Source: Leptolyngbya sp. Cla-17 (GTDB taxonomy: Bacteria; Cyanobacteriota; Cyanobacteriia; Leptolyngbyales; Leptolyngbyaceae). From it: a stretch of DNA of 64,000 nucleotides. Within the stretch, counting starts at the first letter, position 1. Each line of letters starts with the position of its first letter. The notes below the pieces were generated by a model. The model saw only the letters and a program-made list of their open reading frames with translations. It made no database searches and was not told the origin of the DNA. This document shows, one piece after another, positions 45,132 through 54,246 of this stretch. A program made the translations under genes and the position numbers. The stretch spans positions 372,001 to 436,000 of the forward strand of contig NZ_JAEVYN010000001.1 in NCBI RefSeq assembly GCF_016807185.1. The letters are read 5' to 3'.

Positions 45132-45901
45132 TTAAGAGGGACAGTAACAGCAGTGTGCAAACCAGTTGTGCAAATGTTGAGGATCTATCAAATCCATCGC
45201 TGTGGCAATGAGGGTATCTACCCTTTTCGAGGTTGTCGGCGAGAACTGTCTTAGGAAAGCCTTTAACTGTGACCACCAATGCTCAATCGGATTAAATTCG
45301 GGAGAGTAAGGAGACAGATACAGAACCTTCGCTCCAACCGCCTCAATTAAAGGTGCAATGGCTTTTACCTTGTGAGCAGGCAGGTTATCCATGACCACGA
45401 CAGCCCCTTTCCACAGTTGAGGCACAAGACACTTTGAGACGTACACCTCAAAGACAACCGCGTCCATCGACTGATCTATCGTCATCACAGCCAGCACCTT
45501 TGAGACGGTAATCGCGCCCATGACACTCACCTTCTTGCCCCGATAAAAAGGTTTGAAGTCATACGCTCGTTCCCCAGGTGCAGCACGGGCATGGGTTCGC
45601 ATGAGTCCCAGTAGAACACCCATCTCATCGAGAAACACTAAATCTTTGAGTTCTATACTCGTCACCTGTGCCCAGTACTCCTGTCTCAGGAGTTGGACTC
45701 GTTCGCTGGTGGCTTGGCTGGAGCGGAGCGTTTTTTTTTGCGCGGTAAATTGAGTCTCTGAAAGGTTCGGCACATAGTACTTTGGCTAACCCATAGCCCA
45801 GTCTCATCAAAGAGTAGCTCACAATATTCCGCTAAGGTCGCATCGCGCTGGTTCTCGAAGATCGCCACTAACTGGTCTTTGTGCTCCATCACAGGACTCA
45901 C
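45132..45901 (-). CDS. IS630 transposase, catalytic part with -1 frameshift site
   Basis: Two overlapping frames make one protein. The first (from 45901, MEHKDQLVAIFENQRDATLAEYCELLFDETGLWVSQSTMCRTFQRLNL) is the second helix-turn-helix; it ends in PRKKK, coded by a run of nine A residues (45731-45739 on the + strand as T). A -1 slip there enters the second frame, which carries the DDE residues: FLDEMG, VVMDNLPAHK and SPEFNPIEHWWSQLK. Programmed slippage on A runs is common in IS630-type elements. The N-terminal helix-turn-helix is separated from this part by a MITE-like insertion, so the element is probably inactive. Confidence 0.8.
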
Positions 45902-45918
45902 CGAACCACCCTGCTTAT

Positions 45919-46115
45919 CCCTCTTGAATCACTTTCGGAAAAGCAAATTTAATCAAAAATGCTGAAGCTTCTATACGGCTTGAGTCTTAGCATACGCAGC
46001 TTATTTCCGATATTTCAAAACATTTGACAATGAAGCGTATATACCAGACAGCAGTCGGTGAAAGACTTTCAGCGTTTTGCCTGGATTTTACTTTAACTAG
46101 AGTGACATATGAGGG
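45919..46115. mobile_element. MITE-like element, 197 bp, with TTAT target duplication
   Basis: The element begins CCCTCTTGAATCACTTT and ends with AGAGTGACATATGAGGG, imperfect inverted repeats matching at 12 of 17 positions with CCCTC at both tips. It is flanked by TTAT at 45915-45918 and 46116-46119. Removing the element and one TTAT restores an open frame across the junction (HVVPHKQGGSVSPVMEH), which shows that it jumped into a previously intact IS630 transposase gene. It codes for no protein. Confidence 0.82.
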
Positions 46116-46119
46116 TTAT

Positions 46120-46303
46120 GGGGAACGACGTGACCTTCTGTGCGCTTCTGAATCATCCATCTCTCGACGCAACTCTTGCTGACAGCAAAGCGGGCAGCAA
46201 CTTTTCGGATCGAGCTATCACCCTTCTCCATAGCACTTACAATCTTCTCTCGAAAGTCTATGGAATACGGCTTCATTTTTGACCCAACGTTGTAATCCTT
46301 CAT
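46120..46303 (-). pseudogene. IS630 transposase N-terminal part, cut off by the MITE
   Basis: The frame encodes MKPYSIDFREKIVSAMEKGDSSIRKVAARFAVSKSCVERWMIQKRTEGHVVP, the N-terminal helix-turn-helix of an IS630 transposase. The reading continues after the inserted element in the next - strand part of the gene. The start is the ATG at 46276 or the one at 46303. Confidence 0.8.
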
Positions 46304-46346
46304 TGTCCTCTATCTGACTGCAATCCGCTGTATCCACAGACATGCA

Positions 46347-46652
46347 TTGAAAGAAGAGATTATAATTTTCCTATCGAAAAAGGCTTCAGGAGATCAGCTT
46401 GTTGAGCAAGCGTTGAAAGCTTTGCAGATAGTCCATAATGATATAGCTCTAGCAGCCTCAGCAAGTTGTGATACTCGAAATAGTAGAGGAAAACTTCTTA
46501 AGTCCGAGGTTTGGAAGAACGGCGAAAGATATTTGCTTGCAAAACAGGGTTTAGAAAAATCTTCTTACTTGGAATACCTTAGATCGCGCATATCTGAAAG
46601 TCAGCTTAAGGAAATCAAATTAATTCTTCACCACCTAATTCATGTGAGTTAA
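46347..46652 (+). CDS. hypothetical protein next to the IS630 end
   Basis: A 101-residue frame starting with TTG, predicted mostly helical (LVEQALKALQIVHNDIALAASA, YLEYLRSRISESQLKEIKLILHHLIHV), with no recognised family. It begins 17 bases after the right end of the IS630 element. With the IS removed, the frame stays open upstream into the end of the recombinase gene, so the insertion may have cut off its original start and ribosome site. It may once have formed an operon with the recombinase. Confidence 0.4.
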   Translation: MKEEIIIFLSKKASGDQLVEQALKALQIVHNDIALAASASCDTRNSRGKLLKSEVWKNGERYLLAKQGLEKSSYLEYLRSRISESQLKEIKLILHHLIHVS

Positions 46653-46725
46653 CTTTTCTGACAAAGAGCATTACAGCCAACTTGAGAATTTGTGAGTCTG
46701 AGCTAGATAGCCTGAGAAAGTTGAA

Positions 46726-47154
46726 TCACCATAGCGCAATTTCCTGCCCCTTGCGTCCATGAGTCGCAGTCGACTGAAAGGTACCGATATAAGCGAGACG
46801 CAGCGCAACGATGTGGGCTTCCTGCTCACCATTGAGCAACTTCTCGGTTGGAGGCGTGCTGCGACCGACACCGTTAAGGGTTTCTTCAAGGCCCCTCTCG
46901 ACCAACCGTTGGCAAATATTTTCTACGGTTTTGGTACGGCAGTCAAAGGCTTCTGCAATCTGCGCATCCATCCAGTTTGCTCCTTCGATGTCAGCTTTGA
47001 GGAGAATCTGGGCACGTCGCACCTTTTGGCTGCTGTCCTTCAATTTCTTAATCACTTCTTGCAGCTGACTACGTTCTTCGTCTGTTGAGCGGACAATATA
47101 TTTCGGCGTTGCTGAGTATGGAGATGAATTAGGCAGGAATGGGCACATCTTCAA
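46726..47154 (-). pseudogene. remnant of a second IS630-family transposase
   Basis: The 142-residue frame contains KYIVRSTDEERSQLQEVIKKL and RAQILLKADIEGANWMDAQIAEAFDCRTKTVENICQRLVERGLEETL, the N-terminal helix-turn-helix region of a different IS630 group. After EKLLNGEQEAHIVALRLAY the sequence leaves the family and no DDE domain follows. It is therefore a truncated remnant. Terminal repeats could not be located. Confidence 0.75.
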
Positions 47155-47515
47155 ATTTTAGGTAGTGAAGTAGCAACGGAATTGGGTATTTCAGCATGGT
47201 TACGGATTTGGAATAACAGAGTGTATTACGATGTAGTCGCGCTAAATAGTGTCGCAACCGCGTATTTTCACCTTCCACTCGCGTCATATAGGTCTTGCTG
47301 ACAATCTGGTCTCCCGCTGGAATAAAACTTGGGTAAACTGACCAACCTGATGCTTTCGCCAACGCTATGCGAACGGTGAGGTAGAAATAGCACTCCCAAG
47401 TCCCCACGATCGCTCATAACGGGGCAAAAGTCTTGGCACTGTGGTCGCCTAACACCCAACCTAAAATCCCTGGTTTGAAGTGGTCAACCGCCGTCCAAAG
47501 CCACTTTCGGTGAAG
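47129..47515 (-). pseudogene. remnant of an IS1-family transposase (InsB C-terminal part)
   Basis: The frame reads WLWTAVDHFKPGILGWVLGDHSAKTFAPL, then a TGA (47414-47416) where IS1 transposases have tryptophan, then AIVGTWECYFYL and the very characteristic IVSKTYMTRVEGENTRLRHYLARLHRNTLCYSKS with the catalytic glutamate in RVEGEN. The 5' part of the transposase is missing. One nonsense codon and the truncation make it inactive. It overlaps the end of the neighbouring IS630 remnant, so one was probably inserted into or beside the other. Confidence 0.8.
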
Positions 47516-47933
47516 AATTCATTATGGTGTTTGCATAATAAAGTTCATTGGCAAAATTATCTACCTTTACAAAACTTTACTTGATTGCACTTATCCAGGA
47601 TCGGAGAGATTTGGAGATATTTTGATAGGAGGTTGCTCCTATTACTTTTCCTTGAAGAGTGGTTAGAGAAAGCAGTAGTAGTATTTCAACCCTCTTGAGG
47701 CTGTGCAGGGCAGGAGTAAGCCTACGAAAGTAGCGCAAACAGCTAAAGCTCCAATTCCTTCGGAAATCTAAATTAATTTAAGACTCACTTGAGTATTACC
47801 TGAACAGTTTCTCTAGAGCTTGGAAGGTTTTATTCAATTTGAGAACTAATTAGTTTCAAGGGCCATAGAACTGTAGAAGCCTACTTTTATCTCATAACAA
47901 ATTTTGCTGTGCTTTCAAAGCAACGGAGTCTCT
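47516..47933. other. non-coding A/T-rich stretch
   Basis: Nothing recognisable is present between the IS1 remnant and the small HTH gene. The sequence is A/T-rich, with no clear repeat or terminator. Confidence 0.4.
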
Positions 47934-48212
47934 ATGAAATTTTCGTTTTGCAATAAGCGGGTCTTGGCTCAGAATCTTGGCTGTAGTCATCATACAGTCA
48001 AGTCACTGAGGCAGCGAGGTGATCTGATTGAGGAGATTCACTATATCCGTGAAAACTCAAGAACAATTCGCTACAACCTTGAACTCTGTTTAAACTGGCT
48101 CGCAAATCGGCACAATCCGGGGGCACATCAGAAAGCGATTGATCAATATTTGGCAAGTTTAGAGGAAACGGGAAAAGGTCAAAGGTCAAAACACAAATCA
48201 TCTAGTAAATGA
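47934..48212 (+). CDS. small helix-turn-helix protein, excisionase-like
   Basis: A 92-residue protein. The ATG at 47934 (MKFSFCNKRVLAQNLGCSHHTVKSLRQRGDL) is chosen because GGAG stands five bases upstream. The segment KRVLAQNLGCSHHTVKSLRQRGDLIEEIHYI is a MerR/excisionase-type winged helix-turn-helix followed by a predicted wing, then NLELCLNWLANR. Such small DNA-binding proteins often stand ahead of primase genes in cyanobacterial integrated elements and act as recombination directionality factors or copy-number regulators. The exact role is not known. Confidence 0.65.
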   Translation: MKFSFCNKRVLAQNLGCSHHTVKSLRQRGDLIEEIHYIRENSRTIRYNLELCLNWLANRHNPGAHQKAIDQYLASLEETGKGQRSKHKSSSK

Positions 48213-48296
48213 CGGAAAAATTACTTAAATAGGCTTGCCAATCTACTTTTTCAAAAGCCTTTTCTCTTAATTCTAGATCTTGTAGGACAACAGATA

Positions 48297-50939
48297 ATGA
48301 ACGAAAATCTTGGGGGAGAGATAGCTGATAGCAGCGATAAGTGTCAGACAAATAAAGCACTCTCTGACCGTAGTTCTAATACTAATGGAAAAGAAGTAAC
48401 TCAGCAGCTTCTTCAGAATTTACAGCTCCTGCCAGATAGTTGGGCCCTTGTTCCAGTGGGGGATAATAAGGCTCCCTTAGGAAAAGATTGGCAAAGCACT
48501 CCTTTGACAAAGGCAAGCTTTGAAACTGCAGTCAAAGTGGGATATTTTCAAGAGCTAAAAGTAAACACCAAGAATGGTGAAGCAATTCATCCCCCTGCTT
48601 CTTGGCTCTATGCAATCGGCGTTCTTTGTGGAACTCCATCAGGTGGTTTATTATTTATTGATCACGATGGAGTAAGCTGCGACGAGCTAATTGAAGAGCT
48701 TTCAAGTCAACCAGTTACGGAAGTCTTGCCAAAAACGCCAACTCTCACATCAGGAAGACAAGGTCGTTATCAAGCTATTTATCGAGTTCCTGAACGGTAT
48801 TGGGGAGCGATTACCACAAAGAAGATTAAAACAGGCGTTACTGGAGATGACAACAAACCTGAACAATTAGAGTTTCGCTGGAATGGTTGTCAATCAGTTG
48901 TAGCTGGTCATCACCCAATTACTGGAGCCTATTACTGGCTTCCAGAACGTTCCCCAACTGACTGCGAAGTTCTAGAGGCACCAGATTGGATGATTGAACA
49001 GATGTTGGAAGATACATCTTCTCAGCAATCCACTTCGACAAAACTGGAGCCTCGAACTATTGTTCAAACCTGGACTGAGAAAGACTGGGCACTATCTTAT
49101 CTTTCTGTTACTCCTTCCTCTAAAGAGTACGACACTTGGATCAAAGTTGGAATGGCTCTGCACTCTGTGAGCAACGATTTGCTAGCTGACTGGGACACTT
49201 GGAGCAGAGGATCTATTAACTATGAGGCAGAGGCTTGCGACAGGCACTGGAAATCCTTTAAATCAGATGGTGGTATCAGCATAGGAACTCTGGGACTTTT
49301 AGCTAAACAGAACGGCTGGCGGTCTTCTTTAAGGCGGGATGAAAGAAGCAGCCTTTTCCAACCTTTAATTCGTGAAACGTCTGGGCATCAACCTCAAAAC
49401 TCATCTGCTAAATCTTCAGATGAGGATTTCGAAGAACTATCACACGAGGTTCAAAGCCTGGTTGATCTGGCTGAAGAAGTTGCCCCAGTTCAACCGCTGC
49501 TATCCTCTCGTTTAACAGATCCACTAACGAATCTTGCTACCCGCTTAAATGTGCCACTAGAGGCTTTTATTGGGGTAGTGCTGCCCATAACAGCCTCTCT
49601 GCTGAAAGTCGGTACTAGGGTAGAAATTGATGTAACCACTAATTTTCGCCCTCCACCAATTCTTTGGACAGGACTAGTAGGTGAGTCAGGAGCTACAAAG
49701 TCACCAATTTTCGATTGCTTACTTGGTCCTTTGGCAGAGCTGCAGATTGAAGCAGACGCTGATTATCAACTTAAGTTCGATAACTACAAAGATGAGCTGG
49801 AGAATTGGCAAGCGCTTGACAAAAAAGAAAGGGGCAATAAACCAGTTGCACCGATTCAACGCGAGTATGTCTTTCAAGATGCAACTTTAGAGGGAGTCTT
49901 CGATTGCCTCAGCAGGCAACCGGATCGAGGTGCAATCATTGCTAATGATGAACTCGCAGGTCTGTTCAACGGATTCAATCAGTACCGCCCTCATGGTCGA
50001 GGTAATGATCTCCAAAAATGGCTGTCTTTGTATGATGGTAAACCTATAAAAATCAACCGCAAAACAGGAAATCGAATTTCTCTTTCTCAAACGCAGGTCA
50101 GCTTAACAGGAACCATTCAACCTTGTGTTCTACAAAAGCATATGGAGAACGTGAATGAAGTAGATGGTTTCTGGCCTAGATATTTTTGGATTCGTTTACC
50201 GCTGACAAAGATGCCTCCTCCTGGGGAAGGGAGCAACTACGATCTCTCTGGGTTACTTCGAGGTCTGTACCGAGGCCTAGAGCTTTTAGACCCCAGTGTC
50301 TACCAACTTGACAAACAAGGGCGAGAGATTTGGCGGAATTGGCATTGCTGGTGTGAGGAACAAAAGGTAAATGAGTTTTATCCTGCGTTGAGATCTCTTT
50401 ATCCAAAATCAAAAGAGCGAGCAGCCAGAATTGCTCTGATTGCTCATTGTATCAATGCAGTTGTTAAAGATTCCATACCTGAGAATATTATTGCGAGTGA
50501 GCTGTTAGCGGCTGCCATCTCATTCACCAAGTGGTCAATTGGGCAGACACAACTTATTTATGCTGATGCTGGCATAACAACATGGCAGGAATCACCTAAA
50601 ATTGCTCGTTTTATTGATCGATTCAAAAAGGGCGGCTGGATAAAAGCTAGAAATGTTATTCATTGGTCTTCTAGTCGGGAGAAACTTAACGCTGAAACTG
50701 CTAGATCATTTATGAAGCAGATTGTTGATTTAGGTTACGCAATCAGCAATGGCAAGACTGGCAAAGAATTCCAAATTTGCATCAAATGTGATTATGAAAA
50801 CAATGGTAACAATCAGTCTGTAGCGCCTCATATAGAAGATGCTCATCTCGGTAACACAGGTAATAACAACCTGGTAACAAATAACGGTACAGTCTCTCAA
50901 AGATTACTAATGAAGCCTTTAAGAGCAGTAACAATTTAG
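48297..50939 (+). CDS. primase-polymerase/DUF3987 replication protein of a mobile element
   Basis: An 880-residue protein. The N-terminal 230 residues resemble the bifunctional primase-polymerase fold (WALVPVGDNKAPLGKDWQ, GVLCGTPSGGLLFIDHDG, SVVAGHHPITGAYYWL). A PriCT-2-like segment follows (ALSYLSVTPSSKEYDTWIKVGMALHSVSNDLLADWDTWSRG). Residues 410-800 match DUF3987, a helicase-like domain, with the Walker-A-type VGESGATKS and the segment IANDELAGLFNGFNQYR. Proteins of this design replicate plasmids and integrative elements. The C-terminal tail seems to be frameshifted, since another frame stays open for a further 260 bases. Confidence 0.8.
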   Translation: MNENLGGEIADSSDKCQTNKALSDRSSNTNGKEVTQQLLQNLQLLPDSWALVPVGDNKAPLGKDWQSTPLTKASFETAVKVGYFQELKVNTKNGEAIHPPASWLYAIGVLCGTPSGGLLFIDHDGVSCDELIEELSSQPVTEVLPKTPTLTSGRQGRYQAIYRVPERYWGAITTKKIKTGVTGDDNKPEQLEFRWNGCQSVVAGHHPITGAYYWLPERSPTDCEVLEAPDWMIEQMLEDTSSQQSTSTKLEPRTIVQTWTEKDWALSYLSVTPSSKEYDTWIKVGMALHSVSNDLLADWDTWSRGSINYEAEACDRHWKSFKSDGGISIGTLGLLAKQNGWRSSLRRDERSSLFQPLIRETSGHQPQNSSAKSSDEDFEELSHEVQSLVDLAEEVAPVQPLLSSRLTDPLTNLATRLNVPLEAFIGVVLPITASLLKVGTRVEIDVTTNFRPPPILWTGLVGESGATKSPIFDCLLGPLAELQIEADADYQLKFDNYKDELENWQALDKKERGNKPVAPIQREYVFQDATLEGVFDCLSRQPDRGAIIANDELAGLFNGFNQYRPHGRGNDLQKWLSLYDGKPIKINRKTGNRISLSQTQVSLTGTIQPCVLQKHMENVNEVDGFWPRYFWIRLPLTKMPPPGEGSNYDLSGLLRGLYRGLELLDPSVYQLDKQGREIWRNWHCWCEEQKVNEFYPALRSLYPKSKERAARIALIAHCINAVVKDSIPENIIASELLAAAISFTKWSIGQTQLIYADAGITTWQESPKIARFIDRFKKGGWIKARNVIHWSSSREKLNAETARSFMKQIVDLGYAISNGKTGKEFQICIKCDYENNGNNQSVAPHIEDAHLGNTGNNNLVTNNGTVSQRLLMKPLRAVTI

Positions 50940-51202
50940 TTGGGCAGCGTTATAACCAAAGCAGATCTGTTACCACGAATGACCATTCGTTAGAACTGTT
51001 AACTGGAGCGGAGTCCAGCAAAACGGAAAAGGATTTGTTATTAGAAGTTACCAACTATGTTATCGAGCCAAAAGCTTTTATAAGCAACGATTCTGGGATG
51101 GTTTGTTACCAAGTTATCGACTTTGAGCATCAGTCTAAAGAGCATACCTTTTCGATTGAAAATGATAACGATAACCCTTCTAAAGACTTGAAACAAGTTT
51201 AG
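50893..51202 (+). pseudogene. possible frameshifted tail of the replication protein
   Basis: Just before the stop of the primase gene another frame opens and runs to the TAG at 51200. It encodes SKITNEAFKSSNNLVGQRYNQSRSVTTNDHSLELLTG and onwards, with a polar, asparagine/serine-rich composition like the end of the primase (NNLVTNNGTVS). It has no start codon with a ribosome site. The likely reading is that one base was gained or lost near 50895 and the original protein was about 90 residues longer. Confidence 0.35.
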
Positions 51203-51235
51203 CTCTAGGGCTAGAGCATTCTAAAGTCAAATTTC

Positions 51236-51677
51236 ATGACTGTAGTGTCATGCATTCGAGCGAGTCGTGCAAGTAATGTCGAGGCACAGAGCTGGATAAA
51301 TGCATCACAATATTACACGAACGAACAGGATGGCATGAATCTCCCTTGGTTTGGGTGCGTTTGGCTCAACCCGCCTTACGGTAAGCGTAGTCTGAAGGAC
51401 GGAGTTTATGGCTCTACAGCCTGGATTTTGAAAGCGATCGCAGAGTTTGAAGCAGGCAACATTACCCAAGCTGTACTATGGCTAGGAGCAGGTGGCAATA
51501 AGGGAATTCAAGTCTTATGAAGATAAGGGGTTTCCCAGAATTGTGCTGGGTAGAGAAAACCATGCGCCACCAAGAGAAAGCGGCAAACCTCAGAAAGGGG
51601 CTGGGCATGACACAGTCGTTTATTACCTGGGACCGCATATAGAACGATTTAGAGAGTTATTTGGTAGAGAGCCATAG
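51236..51677 (+). pseudogene. broken DNA adenine methyltransferase (phage Dam type)
   Basis: Two overlapping frames hold parts of one protein: the first (to 51520) has EAQSWINASQYYT and VWLNPPYGKR, the NPPY catalytic motif of adenine methyltransferases, then WILKAIAEFEAGNITQAVLWL; the second (from about 51492) has GFPRIVLGRENHAPPRESGK and VVYYLGPHIERF, the usual C-terminal part. The frame changes near 51495-51515 and the N-terminal part, with the SAM-binding loop, is missing. It is therefore not functional. It fits the mobile-element origin of this stretch. Confidence 0.7.
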
Positions 51678-51830
51678 CGATCGCCTAACGTCTCGCGGGA
51701 TTCTTGCCATTCATAAAAAATTACGGTTATTGTGGGGTGGCTTCCTCTGCATTCGTGACCTAAAATTTCCTGTGGCATATAGAAGAAGGCTGAGCACCCT
51801 GCCCTTAGAGAGACCAGAGAGGGGTTCGAC

Positions 51831-53186
51831 ATGATGAATGGAGAATCCATTGATGCCCGTGAGTCGCAAGGACTTGTAAATCAACCGCAAGCAGAGGTCA
51901 ACCAGCACTTTGGCGAGAAGAAGGAGGTTGATACAGGCGGTGGGGACTCGGCTGGCGGCGACCTCGACAAAAGCACACAAACTATCAATAACTTCTTCTT
52001 GTTTGGTGGAAAGGCTGTTGGCGCAGAGTCGCAACAGTCGCTTCAGGGCTTGAGTCAGCTTTTGGGGCAGCTCGATGATTCAGAGCTAATTCAGCGGGCG
52101 TATCGCGATGCGTTGCCTGCGGATGCCTCCCTGTCACGTTCAGAAGTTGCCAGCTATGGAGATATAGTGGCGCAGCTGCAAGAGTTCAGGCGGCTGCCAG
52201 AATTTATACAGCGGCTGGTGCAGGATGAGCAGGTTCCACAAGCGATCCATGACCAATTAAAGGATGCGACTCAGCAGTTTAGCCAAACTGAGGGCTGGCA
52301 GCAGTCAATGGGTTCTTCTGCTGCAACGGTTTGGACGTTGCAGTCTTATCTTCAGATTGTGCTTCGCCCCGATCTCAGCACTAATGGCTTTGTCATTAAT
52401 GGGTGGTTGATTGCCGATGACCATGTGCTTGATCCAGCCAAACGCTTTCAACCGCTGGATGTGGAGGAGCAGCGTAAGGGAGCCAGTTGCCAGTTTGAGG
52501 AGATTCCTACAGTCCTGGATCAATTCTTAAACCTGAGTCTTCAACATCTCACCGGGAAGCGCTACGACCTCACGATCGAGATTTTTCTGCCGCTGGATTA
52601 TCTGTGCGAGGGTGTGGATGGGTGGAAGCTCACCGATTCCTTTTTTGAGGATGAGTGCTACGAGATGGGCACAAAGTATCGGGTGCTGGTGCGATCGCGC
52701 GAGCGGCTCGAACCTAAATACCTGGCTTCGCGGTTAAACCAGTGGTATGCCAACTGGGAGCGGGTGAAAGCCTACTGGCACACGGTACCAAACGATTGTG
52801 ATTTTGAACATTTGAGTAACTTTGAGGGCTGTAACTGGAAGCGGGTGGTCAACAATCTTACGCAGAAGCTCGGACTTAAATTGACCTGCGGACTTATCGA
52901 GACGCACAATAAGGAGCTGTTTACCGCCCTTCTGAAAGCAGCAGCCCCCATCGCCCTGTGGGCAAGGTGTCATTGTGACCATTGGGATCAGGTGGCTGAG
53001 ATGGATGCCTTATTGCTGGCAGGTCCGTTACTGGCATTGTCCGAAATAGTTTGGAAGAAACGGCAAGATGCTTACCTGGCAGATAAACCAGAAGATCAAT
53101 TGGGAGCGTATCTGGCACTACTGTGGGAAGATCCATATCGGTTGACCCCGGACGCGCTGGCTCAACTTGTACCACCGGGACAATAG
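51831..53186 (+). CDS. VMAP-type protein of a vWA-MoxR conflict system
   Basis: A 451-residue protein, first of a three-gene operon with a MoxR ATPase and a vWA protein. From about residue 90 on, it matches the pattern of vWA-MoxR-associated proteins: two helical/alpha-beta regions with LTIEIFLPLDYLCEGVDGWKL, KYRVLVRSRERLE and PIALWARCHC, ending in DPYRLTPDALAQLVPPGQ. The N-terminal 50 residues carry a different motif, NQPQAEVNQHFG then TGGGDSAGGDLDK, which also occurs in the small coiled-coil gene at 59770. VMAP, MoxR and vWA components are thought to form NTP-dependent immune or signalling machines; the function here is inferred. Confidence 0.75.
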   Translation: MMNGESIDARESQGLVNQPQAEVNQHFGEKKEVDTGGGDSAGGDLDKSTQTINNFFLFGGKAVGAESQQSLQGLSQLLGQLDDSELIQRAYRDALPADASLSRSEVASYGDIVAQLQEFRRLPEFIQRLVQDEQVPQAIHDQLKDATQQFSQTEGWQQSMGSSAATVWTLQSYLQIVLRPDLSTNGFVINGWLIADDHVLDPAKRFQPLDVEEQRKGASCQFEEIPTVLDQFLNLSLQHLTGKRYDLTIEIFLPLDYLCEGVDGWKLTDSFFEDECYEMGTKYRVLVRSRERLEPKYLASRLNQWYANWERVKAYWHTVPNDCDFEHLSNFEGCNWKRVVNNLTQKLGLKLTCGLIETHNKELFTALLKAAAPIALWARCHCDHWDQVAEMDALLLAGPLLALSEIVWKKRQDAYLADKPEDQLGAYLALLWEDPYRLTPDALAQLVPPGQ

Positions 53187-53202
53187 GGGGAGGAAGCAAG
53201 AG

Positions 53203-54246
53203 ATGAGTGACTGGCGCATTTTTACAGGCAGTGGGCAGCCCCACGATCTCATTGAGGGTCTTCCAGAGGCTCCCAGTTGGCGACGCTTTGAGGAGGATGC
53301 CGAAGCGTTGACTATGCTGAAGGTGCCTACAAAACTGACCCGCAAGGAGGAGCAGCGGGGCAAGACCTTTCGGGTGTCGCCAGAACATACTGATCTGGTG
53401 AATGTGGTGAATGCAGCGCTGTATCTGCGGCGACCGTTGCTGATTACGGGTAAACCAGGCACCGGGAAAACGTCGCTGGCGTATGCGATCGCCTACGAGC
53501 TGAAGTTGGGTCCCGTTTTGCCCTGGTCGATTACGGCACGATCGAGCTTACAGGAAGGGCAATATCGCTACGATGCCATCTCACGGTTACAGGATACGCA
53601 AATTAAACCCAATGGGCAGAAACCCCAGGAAGGTGAAGCCAACCCTGATATTGGACGCTACATTCAGTTAGGACCATTGGGCACGGCGTTGCTACCCTAT
53701 AAGCGTCCGCGCGTGCTGCTGATTGATGAGTTTGATAAGAGTGACATTAACCTGCCCAACGATTTGCTGAACCTGTTTGAAGAGGGAGAGTTTGAGATTC
53801 CCGAGCTGGCGCGGCTGGCAAAGCAGGTGGAGCAGGTCAACGTTCGCACCTATGACGGTCAAGAGGCAACGATTAAAGCAGGGCGGGTACGGTGTGCCGC
53901 CTTTCCCTTCATTGTGCTAACCAGCAATGGTGAGCGAGATTTTCCGCCTGCGTTTCTGCGGCGCTGTCTTCGTCTGACGATGCCAAATCCCGATGAAAAG
54001 GCGCTGACTGAAATGGTTAAAGCGCATCTGGGTGAGAACGAGGATGTTTTGCAACAGGCAGAACCTCTCATCGCGGACTTTTTGCAGAAGCGGTTGCAGG
54101 GAGAATCGAAGGGTGATCTATCCCCCGACCAATTGCTGAATGCGGTTTACCTGGTGACTCAACGCTTTAGCCCCACGGATGCAGCACAGCAGAAGCAGTT
54201 TACCGATCTACTCTGGAAATATTTGACCAGCACGGAGGATGGGTGA
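53203..54246 (+). CDS. MoxR-family AAA+ ATPase of the conflict system
   Basis: A 347-residue AAA+ ATPase. The ATG at 53203 has GGAGGA nine bases upstream; an earlier TTG at 53167 is not needed. The Walker A loop GKPGTGKTS is near residue 83, Walker B VLLIDEFDKSDINLPNDLLNLFEEGEFEIPE near 170, and the sensor region IVLTSNGERDFPPAFLRRCLRL near 245. These are MoxR features, seen in chaperone ATPases that work with vWA proteins. The gene lies 16 bases after VMAP and overlaps the vWA gene by TGATG. Confidence 0.9.
   Translation: MSDWRIFTGSGQPHDLIEGLPEAPSWRRFEEDAEALTMLKVPTKLTRKEEQRGKTFRVSPEHTDLVNVVNAALYLRRPLLITGKPGTGKTSLAYAIAYELKLGPVLPWSITARSSLQEGQYRYDAISRLQDTQIKPNGQKPQEGEANPDIGRYIQLGPLGTALLPYKRPRVLLIDEFDKSDINLPNDLLNLFEEGEFEIPELARLAKQVEQVNVRTYDGQEATIKAGRVRCAAFPFIVLTSNGERDFPPAFLRRCLRLTMPNPDEKALTEMVKAHLGENEDVLQQAEPLIADFLQKRLQGESKGDLSPDQLLNAVYLVTQRFSPTDAAQQKQFTDLLWKYLTSTEDG

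Larger units (their letters stand above)
45117..46330 (-). mobile_element. IS630-family insertion sequence, interrupted by a MITE-like element
   Basis: The ends are inverted repeats: CGGCGGATTGCAGT at the left (from 45117) and ACTGCAATCCGCTG at the right (to 46330), each bordered by TA, the normal IS630 target. The transposase is read from right to left. A 197-base foreign element (45919-46115) splits it; without that element and its duplicated target the IS would be about 1.01 kb, a normal length. Confidence 0.85.
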
